From the NCBI GenBank assembly GCA_036346275.1, contig CM070730.1:46360918-46424917 (forward strand): a stretch of 64,000 nucleotides of DNA. The letters are read 5' to 3'. Shown one piece after another: positions 55,626 to 64,000 of this stretch. The DNA is from Otatea glauca (taxonomy: Eukaryota; Streptophyta; Magnoliopsida; Poales; Poaceae). The translations under genes were made by a program, and so were the position numbers. Each line of letters opens with the position of its first letter. Positions within the stretch are counted from its first letter, which is position 1. A model generated the notes under the pieces. The model worked only from the letters and a program-made list of their open reading frames with translations. It did not search any database and was not told where the DNA came from.

Positions 55626-57251
55626 GCGCTAATATCTTTTCAACGACTCGATGGCAACAATCACGGATCACTGTCACTTTCGTCTCCGGCCAAGCTTTCC
55701 GCTTCGGGAGCATGGACTTCGTCGCGGATAATCACGGAGAACTGGTCAGCCTAGACTTGAACCGGATCCAATCTGGTAAAAATCAGGCCGATCTATCTCA
55801 GGTACATCACTCTGCCTTAGCCGGCAAACCAATCGGCTTTGCAGGGAGTTACTATGATCTTCGCGCATCTTTGCCATAGAAGAATGTAAGACCGACCTCA
55901 ACGCCCGACAAGAGGATCAGGAAGCTACGGAGGAAGATCGACCACCCCGTAGAGGGAAGGAGGCACAGTCGCTTCAGTCTCGCGGCCGCCATGTTCGAGA
56001 GGACATCCTGCAATCCAGGTTGGGAGACCAAGTTGTCTTCCATACGCCTCAGTAGAACGTTGTCGCCTCCAAGATGCTACTCGATACGCTGGATCCAATG
56101 ATTGCGGCGGACAGCCCGGCAGCCCCGATCGTGGCAAATCAAGGCCATGGTGACGGCGGCGGCAATTCAACAGAATCAAGAAGGGCCGAATGGGGAAGCG
56201 CGTTCCCGCTCCCACACAGCCACGCGTGTCGCTAGCAGTCGGACGGCAACCAGTCGGAGTACCGGTAGTCGGCGCCTCACACCACCAGTCGAAGACGCAC
56301 GTCGCATCGTCAACCGTGACCTTCGCCAAGATATCACAGCCAGACGACAAGAGTGGGACGAGGAAGAACGACGCGGGCGCTGCGACGACTTTGAGCGTTT
56401 TGGCACCGGCGATAATCGGCGAAGCGATCGAAGGTACGACGACAGGGAGGATCATAAAGACCGTCATCGCCGGGGCCGGAACGACGACGAGCGCCGAGTC
56501 ATGGACTCGCCGCGCCGAACTCCACCCCGACGCAGTGACGATGATCACCGCGCCGCTCTCCCCCTCATCATGAAGAAAGATCAATCGACGGGATTCGAGC
56601 ATTCACTCCTCGGCTGCGCCGAGTGGTATGGCCTGAAGTTTCAACCCTAAGGGCATCGTCAAGTTTGACGGTGAGCGAGATCCGGAAGCTTGGCTACAGG
56701 TATACGCCCTAGCAGTCAAAGCGGCCGGAGGTAGCTAGAATGTGATAGCAAATTACCTGCCAGTCAACCTTACCGCCTCGACTCAAGCATGGCTCACGGG
56801 ACTCCCTGCAAACTCGGTGGACTCCTGGAGCGATCTCTGCGATCAATTCATTGCTAACTTCCAGGGAACCTACGAGAGGCCTGGCACTCCATGGGACCTG
56901 TACTAGTTGCACCAGAAGAAGGACGAGACGCTGAGGGACTTCATCTGGCATTTCATGCAGAAGAAGAACACCATCAGAGACGTATCTGAAGCGGTGGTGG
57001 TGGCAGCTTTCCAGAAAGGGGTAAGTGATCCTGACCTGATTAAGAAAATGTCTAGGAAACCCTCGACTTCTGTGAAGGAGATGTTCGCACTGGCCAACTG
57101 CTACGCCACAGCCTCAGACGCCCTGGCCGAGCACCAGGAAGATCGCCCACATCAGTAGAACAAGGGCGACAAGCCCGAGTCCTCCAAGCACAAGGACAAG
57201 AAGCGAAAGGGCGAAGAATTAGTCGCGGTGGCCGAGCGCGTCCGGCTCTGA
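55626..57251 (+). pseudogene. gypsy gag of element D
   Basis: An arginine-rich N-terminal region (56102-56640: DARRIVNRDLRQDI, EWDEEERRGR) lies in a different frame from the gag core, so a one- or two-base change sits near 56640. The core runs in the pol frame: FDGERDPEAWLQVYALAV, NYLPVNLTASTQAWLTGLP, WSDLCDQFIANFQGTYERPG, KKDETLRDFIWHFMQKKN. In-frame stops are at 56736-56738, 56904-56906, 57156-57158 and 57249-57251; three fit CAG or CGA changed by C-to-T and the first fits TGG changed to TAG. Confidence 0.85.
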
Positions 57252-57254
57252 GCC

Positions 57255-58256
57255 ATGCGGAGGGAAGGACCTGATTATAGCGCCATCATGGAAGCAATCT
57301 GTCCTTTCCATCCTAAGGGAAAGCACGCTGCCAAGAACTGCTTCACCTTGAAGCCTTTTGCGCGGGAGAGAAACAAGCAGCCGGCTCCAGCAAAGGACGA
57401 GGTGCCAAAGAAGAAAGACCTTCCAGATGAAGACGATTTTCAAGAGCCCGAGCACGAGTTGAACTATATATACGGGGGCTCCACCGGATACGAGTCCAAG
57501 CGGAAGCAAAAGCTTACTGCTAGGGAGATCAATGCGGTGGAACCAGCAGCCCCCCAATATCTGAAGTGGTCCGAGGTACCAATCACCTTCGATCGAACGG
57601 ATCACCCCAATCGGGTTCTACATCTGGGTAAGTTCCCTCTAGTGCTCGACCCTGTTATCCACAGCGTGAAGCTCAAGAAGGTCCTGATCGATGGAGGAAG
57701 TGGACTCAACGTCTTGTTCTCCAAAACTTTCAACGACATGAACATTCCCCTCTTCGAGCTTAGACCGAGCAATCAGCCGTTCCATGGTGTGATTCCTGGA
57801 GCATCCTCGCTCCCACACGGACAGATTTCCTTGCCCGTCACCTTCGGCACCAAGGACAACTATCGGATCGAGTACATAAATTTTGAGGTGGCGGATTTCG
57901 AGACGGCGTATCACGCTGTCTTGGGAAGACCCGGACTAGCTCGATTCATGGCTATCCCGCACTACGCCTACTTGATGATGAAAATGCCTGGACCAAGAAG
58001 CATCATCACGTTTCGCAGCGACGTCAAGCGGTCCCTGGAGTGCGACCGGGAGAACCATGAACTCGCCGAGCTGAGGGAAGGAGCTGATGAGAGAAGGAGA
58101 TCCAAGCGAGCGGACACGATGCGGGAAGAGGAGATATCCGTCCAAAAGCGAGCCACGTCGAGGATGAAACCTGGCGAAGGAACCAAGAGAATCATTCTTG
58201 ACCCGTCCGATTCAACTAAGACGACTCTGATCGGGACAGGGCTCGAGGACAAATAG
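57255..58256 (+). pseudogene. gypsy gag zinc region and aspartic protease of element D
   Basis: Open for 333 codons. The start has CPFHPKGKHAAKNCF, a CX2-4-type zinc-binding motif typical of Tat gag, followed by a Lys/Glu linker. Protease: KKVLIDGGSGLNVLFSKTF, with DGGS as active site, and AYHAVLGRPGLARFMAIPHY as the flap and second strand. Past that, a charged linker leads to a TAG at 58254-58256 that probably replaces CAG, since VTFLQASKDIFAWKPSDMP follows in frame. Confidence 0.9.
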
Positions 58257-59393
58257 GGAAACGAGCTTGTCACCTTCCTCCAAGCTAGCAAGGACATCTT
58301 CGCGTGGAAACCATCCGACATGCCGGTTGTTCCCAGGGAGGTAGTCGAGCATTCTCTGCACGTCAACGAAAGTGCGAAGCCAATCAAGCAAAGGCTTCGA
58401 CGGTTCGCTCCAGATCGTCGGAACGCCATCAAACAGGAAATTACCAAGCTTTTAGCCGCAGGCTTTATAAAAGAAGTGTATCATCCAGATTGGCTGGCAA
58501 ACCCTGTACTAGTTCAAAAAAAGAATAAAACTTGGCGCATGTGCGTTGACTACACCGATCTAAACAAAGCCTGTCCGAAGGATCCTTTCGGGTTACCTCG
58601 GATTGATCAAGTAGTTGATTCAACCGCCGGGTGCGAGATCCTGAGTTTCCTCGATGCCTACTCAGGGTACGACCAGATTCGCCTAAAGGCGGAAGATCAT
58701 ATCAAGACTTCGTTCATCACGCCATTCGGGGCCTTTTGCTATACCACAATGGCATTCGGGTTGAAAAACGCTGGAGCGACGTATCAACGCGTGATACAGC
58801 GGTGCTTTCACGCCCAACTCGGATGAAATGTGGAGGCGTACGTGGACGACGTCGTGGTGAAGACTTGGGAAAGTAAGGACCTCATCACCGACCTAACCGA
58901 GACATTCGAGAGTGTAAGGGCCTTCAGCATGAAGCTTAATCCCGAGAAGTGTGTTTTCGAGTTGCTTCGGAAAAGCGCCGGGTTTATCATATCACAATGA
59001 GGCATTGAGGCCAACCTAGAAGATCGGGGCCATATTGAATATGGAACCACCAACTTGCGGAAGGGCGTCGAAGCTCACGGGATGCATGGCGCACTCGGCG
59101 AGTTTATTTCTCGGCTGGGTATGCGAGGTATGCCATTCTTTAAACTCCTTAAGAAGCAGGACAAGTTCCAATGGACTCCAGAGGCACAACAGGCATTCGA
59201 AGATTTGAAGACCTTCTTGACGACACCCCCAGTTTTGGTTTCACCGATGCCAGAAGAACCTTTGTTACTTTACATCGCGGCAACAACTCATGTAGTCGGC
59301 ACCGCAATCATCGTCGAACGAGAAGGAGCAGGCCATGTGTAGAAGATCCAACACTCGGTCTACTTCGTCAGTGAGGTTCTGGGCGAGTCTAAG
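58257..59393 (+). pseudogene. gypsy reverse transcriptase and first RNase H of element D
   Basis: RT blocks in the main frame: SLHVNESAKPIKQRLRRFAP, ANPVLVQKKNKTWRMCVDYT, LNKACPKDPFGLPRIDQVVD, SFLDAYSGYDQIRL, FITPFGAFCYTTMAFGLKNA, then TGA at 58824-58826, then VEAYVDDVVVKT with the catalytic aspartates. TGA at 58998-59000 follows. From about 59017 to 59095 the text is out of frame between a two-base and a one-base loss, after which EFISRLGMRGMPFFKLLKKQ resumes in the main frame. RNase H begins with LLLYIAATTHVVGTAIIVER; TAG at 59340-59342 breaks it. Confidence 0.92.
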
Positions 59394-61187
59394 GTGCGGT
59401 ATCCACAAGTACATAAATTATTATATGCCGTACTCCTAACATCTCGCAAGCTCAAGCTCTACTTCCACGAGCATACTGTTTCGGTGATCACCTCCTTCCC
59501 AATAGGAGATATACTTCATAATCAAGAAGCCACTGGGAGAATTGCAAAATGGGCCGTCGAGCTCGGAGCCTTTGACATCTTGTTCAGGCCTCGCACAGCC
59601 ATCAAGTCTCAAGCGCTCGCCGACTTCACCGCCGAGTGGACAGAACTTCAAAGCCCGGCGGTCACCAAGGAACTCGAGTATTGGACCATGTACTTCGATG
59701 GCTCCCTCATGCTCAGCGGCGCGGGGGCTGGTATAGTGCTCATATCGCCGAGCGGGGAACGGTTAAGGTACGTTCTCCAAATTCTTTTCCCTGCATCAAA
59801 CAATGCCGCCGAGTACGAGGCACTCATCCATGGGCTCCGTATCGCCATATCACTTGGAATCCGACGACTGGCGGTTCGCGGGGACTCAATGCTTGTGGTC
59901 AATCAAGTGCAAAAAGAGTGGTCCTGTATTGAAGACAATATGGCAGCCTATTGCCAAGAAGTACGCAAGCTGGAAAGTAACTTCGACGGCCTGGAACTTG
60001 TTCACGTGCTCCGCCGAGATAATGAAGCGGCCGACGAGCTAGCGAAGATGGGATCCTGCCGATCTACAGTGCCCATGGGAGTATTCATCGAAGAAATTCG
60101 TAAGCCCACAATTAGCACTCGATCGAAGGCGGACACCCCAGCCGAGAAGAGCGCAGAAGCAGAAGTCTTAGTCATTACTCCTGACTGGACAGCCCCGTAT
60201 CTGGACCATTTGATGAAGGATGAGTTACCCAAAGATCGAGTACAAGCCGAACGAGTGAAGCGCCGAAGCAAGAGCTATGTGGTGATCAAGGAAGAACTCT
60301 ATCGCAAGAGTTCCTCAGGAGTACTACGACGGTGCATATCGGAACAAGAAGGGAGAGAACTTCTCAAGGAAATCCACTCGGGTGTGTGTGGGAATCATGC
60401 GGCATCATCAACTCTGGTCGGCAAGGCTTATCGCCAAGGATTTTTCTGGCCGACTGCCGTTGCCGACGCAGAGGACATCGTCCAGACATGCGAAGGATGT
60501 CAGTTCTTTGCGCGGCAGATGAACAAACCGGCACAGGAACTACAAACCATCCCAATCACCTGGCCTTTCGTGGTCTGGGAGCTTGACATGGTAGGACCTT
60601 TAAATAAGGCTCAAGGCGGTTACACCCATCTCTTTGTGGCTGTTGATAAGTTCACCAAATGGGTGGAGGCCAAGCCGGTCGCAACAATAACGGCGGCAAA
60701 AGCCAAAGAATTCTTCAATGAAATCGTGGTTAGATTCGGTGTCCCAAACCGAATCATCACGGACAACGGCACCCAATTCAGGAGCGGTGTATTTCAAGGC
60801 TGGTGCGACGAACTCGGAATAAAGATCTATTTTGCATCAGTAGCGCACCCCCGGAGCAATGGACAGGTCGAGCGTGCCAACGGCATGGTATTACAGGGCC
60901 TGAAGGCAAGGATTTTCGATCGGCTAAAGCCGTACACCACTCGGTGGGTGAAAGAATTGCCTTCGGTACTCTGGGGGATGCGAACCACCCCCAGCAGAGC
61001 AACCGGGCAGTCACCTTTCTTCCTGGTATATGGCTCGGAGGCAGTCCTCCCCACCTTGTTAGAATTCGGATCCCCACGGGTCCGGAGCTACAAAGAAGTC
61101 ACCTCGGAAGAAAGCCGGCTAGAAGACCTCGACCGACTGGAAGAAGCCAGGGACATCGCAACAATTCAATCGGCAAAATATCTCTAA
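59394..61187 (+). pseudogene. gypsy RNase H and integrase of element D
   Basis: 597 codons uninterrupted. First the end of RNase H (YPQVHKLLYAVLLTSRKLKL), then a second RNase H-like domain: MYFDGSLMLSGAGAGIVL, NNAAEYEALIHGL, VRGDSMLVVNQVQ and LRRDNEAADELAKMG, keeping its D, E, D, D positions. Integrase follows: EIHSGVCGNHAASSTL with TCEGCQFFARQ (HHCC zinc site), WELDMVGPLNKA (first Asp), NRIITDNGTQF (second Asp) and HPRSNGQVERANGMV (Glu). TAA at 61185-61187 probably replaces CAA. Confidence 0.93.
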
Positions 61188-61415
61188 GGCCTACGGCGCT
61201 ATCATGGTCGCAATGTGAGGAGCCGCACATTCTCCAAAGGAGATCTGGTCCTTAGAAAGAATCAGAAATGCGAGCATAACCTCTCCCCAAGCTGGGAAGG
61301 CCTTTACATCGTCGATGAGGTGGTACACCCTGGTGCTTACAAGCTCAAACGAGAAGACGGCGCGGTAGTCAGCAACACTTGGAACATAGAACAGCTACGT
61401 CGTTTCTTTGCCTAA
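61188..61415 (+). pseudogene. integrase C-terminal end of element D
   Basis: Continues the same frame after the TAA: GDLVLRKNQKCEHNLSPSWE, GLYIVDEVVHPGAYKLKRED, NTWNIEQLRRFFA. This is the usual pol end of Tat-like elements; a chromodomain is not present. Confidence 0.88.
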
Positions 61416-61679
61416 GCTTTGTAAATCAAATTGTTCCATTATGAATGAAAGAATCGATATTCAAAGTTATTCTTTACATAATCTTTTCGATATCTAGGTG
61501 TCCGAATGCTTCGCCCCTACGATCTTAAGACTCTGAGACATGCGTCACAAACCATGCCTCAGAGCCTGGGGGCTGGACTAGTCGGGCGCGATATGTCGAA
61601 ACCACCCAAGCAAAGATGCACATCCAAAAGAATTGCACAAGAACAGGAAAATGCTTTTATGTACATTCAATTCACAGGT
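61416..61679 (+). other. spacer between pol and the antisense gene of D
   Basis: 264 bp without coding content. It includes CAGAGCCTGGGGGCTGGAC near 61560, purine/G-rich text typical of the 3' tract in this group. The pol 3' end and the 3' end of the antisense gene face each other across it. Confidence 0.6.
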
Positions 61680-64000
61680 CTAATGTTTCGACAAGGATAA
61701 AGAAGTGTCCTTGACCTCCTCCCAGAGCTCGGCGGCCCGGTCCTCATCTACGTTGCGGGCGAAGCCTTCCTTAATGGCCTCAAGATCCACTCGGAGATAA
61801 AGCGACTTGGTGATCACCAAAGCCTGGCAAGCACCATTGGACGCTGTTTCCTTCAAGAGATTCTTGAGCGTCTCGGGGGCTTCCTTCAGCCGAGAGATGA
61901 CCTGGTCCCTGCTGAGTGGCCTCTCGCCCTCCGGATGAAGCGACCTGAGCAGTGACTCGGAGGCCTCCTGAAGCTTAGCACAAGACACCTCGAGGGCTTC
62001 GACCCTCTCATTGAAGACGACGTACTGCGCCCGCGTCTCGAACTTGTAGTCTGTGGAACAAAACATTAGAAAAGGTAATGAAGACAGGGTAAGGCCAAGC
62101 CGCTGGAGTCACCTTCAAGCTCATTCTCTGATTTTGTTCTGGAGTCCTCCGCGGTTTTGAGCTGCCCTTGAAGCTTCGCGACGGCGGAATCCCGAGCTGA
62201 TATGAATAAAAGAGGATCAAGAAACCGGATAATTAGATAGAAGCGCGGGGTGGCCCAGGGAATAGCTACCTCAAAGGGAGCCAACGATGTCCAGCTTCTC
62301 CTGGCGTAAAGCCTTCTGCTCCTCTTGCGACTCATGGACCTCGGACCGAAGAGATCGCAGCTCGGTCGCTTGCCCGGCCTTGATACATTCCAATTCGGCC
62401 AGATATTCTTGGTGCGTACGGATTTCAGGGAGCATCTTTCGGAAGTATTCAGGTTTCTTTTCAAAGCGCTCCCCCATTTTTTGTAATCGTCACAGGAAAA
62501 AGTAACTACATGGTGAATGGCGGAAGCAGGAAGACAGCAAGTGCAGAGGAGTGCTTACCTGGGCCGCGCTCGCGCAAGCCGCAGCGTGATCGTAAAAGCT
62601 ATTCATCTCCTTCTCCTCCTCCTCCGGATCATCCAAGAGCTTCACGCCTTCCTCCTCATCAACCCACGCAGCTTGTGTTATGAGCCGGGGGCGAGCGGGG
62701 GTCGGCGGAACTCGGAGGATCTCCTCGATCTCGGGGGATGGTCGGGAAATCGGCTTCGGAGCAGCAGGGCTCGATTCCGGGGCCAGAGGAGTCGGAGATG
62801 GCACCAGGGGCCCGTAGGGCACTTCGGTGTCCCTGGATGTGGGGGCACTTCGGTGTCCCTGGACGCGTCCTCCACGCCCGAGGCGCAAACCTCCGGAGGT
62901 TCGACCTCCACGGGGGCCCCAGACGACGACCCGATAGGAATATCAAGTGAAGGATCCATACGAGAAGAACTGTCAGCGAGCTATCGGAACGAGTCAAATA
63001 AAAGTTGACGGGGTAACCAACCTGTCGGACTTCCTCATTTTCATCGGAGGCTTCTTTCGAGCAGCTGGGCCGCTCCCAGAGGGACCACTCGGCACTAGGG
63101 GCTCCTCTCGAATGCTTGAGTCCTTTGGCGATGGACTTGGCTGAGCCGCAAGCTTGCGGGGGGGGGGGGAGCCAAAGGAGCTGGGTCTCGTACCGAAGGG
63201 TCCCGGATCTTGGGACCGCCAACCAGGAGCCGGGGCTTCATGGGGTCTTTCGTCGCCGCCTTTTTTCCCTTTTTGGCAGCAGGATCTCCCGCAGGAGAGC
63301 TTGCTCGCCGCTTCGTAGGACCACCCACGTGAACGGGCATCTCCGGAAGAGGTGTATCACTGAAGAAGGCAACGCGATCCTGTGAAGGAAGACTAAAGGT
63401 TAAAAGACACTTAGAGACAAAGACAAAAATCTCTCAAATTAGCTCACCTCAGGAGGGGGGTGTGAAGCGGTGAAAGACTTCGGGCATCTTACAGAGGATA
63501 CGTCGACGCTCGGGATGAAGAATTCGCCGACCCGAGCGAATATTTGTTCCCTAGACAGCTCATCGGGCCGTTCCCGGGTCAGGTCATCTTTCCCTTCGTA
63601 CGCAAATCGCAGATGAACTCGCTTTTTCAGGGGCTGTATCCAGCGAGCAACAAAGTGCAGAGCCAGACTTACCCCCATGAGACCACCTTCCTCCAGCTTT
63701 TCAATCAGTGCCAGAAGGTCATGCACCTAATCCATGTCGGCAGAGTTAGGGGTGGACATCCAAGAAAGATATGCCTTAGGACGGTACCCGCCAAAGGAAG
63801 GAAGGGAAGGATTGGGGTTGGCGCAATAGAACCACTCATGATGCCAACCCTTGTTGGAGGTTTTGAAAGGAATTGCGAAGTAATTTTTCTTCAACCCCTC
63901 ACGCAGCTTGAATCCGGCTCCCCCAACGACCTTGGGGTCGCTCTTGGATGGATAAGGTTTCAGGAGGTAAAAATGGCGAAAGAGATCAAAATGGGGGCTA
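61680..64000 (-). pseudogene. antisense multi-exon gene of gypsy element D (transposase_28-like plus coiled coil)
   Basis: Minus strand, opposite to gag-pol; the 5' end lies outside. Proposed exons: 64000-63448, 63379-63022, 62970-62559, about 62470-62270, 62196-62113 and 62050-61680. The 63447-63380 intron has clear GTGAGC and TTCACAG borders and keeps phase. Exon 1 (LLKPYPSKSDPKVVGGAGFK, NKGWHHEWFYCANPNPSLPS) matches, from memory, the 'putative gypsy type transposon' domain PF04195. The middle is Pro/Ser/charge-rich. The last exons are heptad-rich (KLDIVGSL, AKLQGQLKTAEDSRTKSENE, VFNERVEALEVSCAKLQE), probably a coiled coil. Damage: TAG at 63727-63729, a long G run near 63159 and a 26-bp duplication at 62817-62863 that shifts frame. 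The 62971-63021 intron is only 51 bp and doubtful. Function unknown. Confidence 0.72.

Larger units (their letters stand above)
55061..64000 (+). mobile_element. Tat-like Ty3/gypsy retrotransposon D (3' end outside window)
   Basis: Begins with an LTR at 55061 inside the old SIRE LTR; the flanking ATGAC (55056-55060) is the expected left target duplication. The order is LTR, primer site, gag, protease, RT, RNase H with a second RNase H-like domain, integrase, and then a minus-strand multi-exon gene up to the window end. The DGGSG protease motif, tandem RNase H and antisense 3' gene fit the Tat group. Gag-pol stays in one frame from about 56643 to 61415 but carries nine nonsense codons. Confidence 0.92.

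Noticed and set aside
56190..56573. 127-codon ORF in the gag region of D
   Set aside because: A shadow frame; the arginine-rich gag text runs in the neighbouring frame.
63116..63385. Plus-strand ORFs at 62.5-63.4 kb
   Set aside because: Mirror frames of the antisense gene exons, without domain content.

Overview
The window is nuclear DNA of a flowering plant, almost certainly a grass. It holds one intact intron-containing gene in about 60 kb of transposable elements of grass type: SIRE/Maximus-like Ty1/copia elements with 1.6-1.85 kb LTRs and an initiator-tRNA-Met primer site, Tat-like Ty3/gypsy elements with antisense 3' genes, long LTRs that begin TGTAACATCCC, and CACTA, hAT and Stowaway DNA elements. 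The species cannot be named from the sequence alone.

Layout. 1-2478: end of a decayed Ty1/copia element with its 3' LTR. 3829-6040: the only gene I believe is functional, a six-exon ACD11-like glycolipid-transfer-protein gene (224 codons) with TATA box and poly(A) signal. 6980-11531: decayed LTR-type DNA containing a diverged tandem array. 12306-12665: a patch of a dispersed GAAATTTCG-rich repeat. 12668-14298: gag of a SIRE-like element (A). 14299-27390: LTR of A, split by an 11.45 kb Tat-like gypsy element (C, 14627-26079, TSD CAACC). 27391-28010: more A-type internal DNA, so the A LTR has a primer-binding site on one side and a polypurine tract on the other. 28415-29945: more GAAATTTCG patches and three tRNA-like relics. 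30369-30866: non-autonomous hAT element with a perfect 8-bp TSD. 31845-32108: Stowaway-like MITE. 32513-34126: internally deleted gypsy remnant (F). From 34127: CACTA left end with a captured first exon of an ADNT1-like mitochondrial adenine-nucleotide carrier. 36391-40429: three LTR-type fragments in one orientation. 40430-55060: an old A-like LTR split by SIRE-like element B (40987-54179, TSD CATAA), which is itself split by a 3.25 kb solo LTR (44865-48113, TSD TCCGG). 55061 to the window end: a second Tat-like gypsy element (D), with 5' LTR, gag-pol and an antisense multi-exon gene; its 3' LTR lies outside.

The host gene probably acts alone in sphingolipid/ceramide-phosphate transfer. The rest is a stack of nested insertions whose order can be read from exact target-site duplications. 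No autonomous element looks intact: D keeps its pol frame over about 4.5 kb but carries nine nonsense codons, most explained by C-to-T change. The most unusual content is the pair of antisense, apparently spliced, coiled-coil genes in gypsy elements C and D (C with its own TATA box), the very high density of GCCGAT/ATCGGC words in C, the LTR with internal sequence on both sides, and the CACTA-captured carrier exon.
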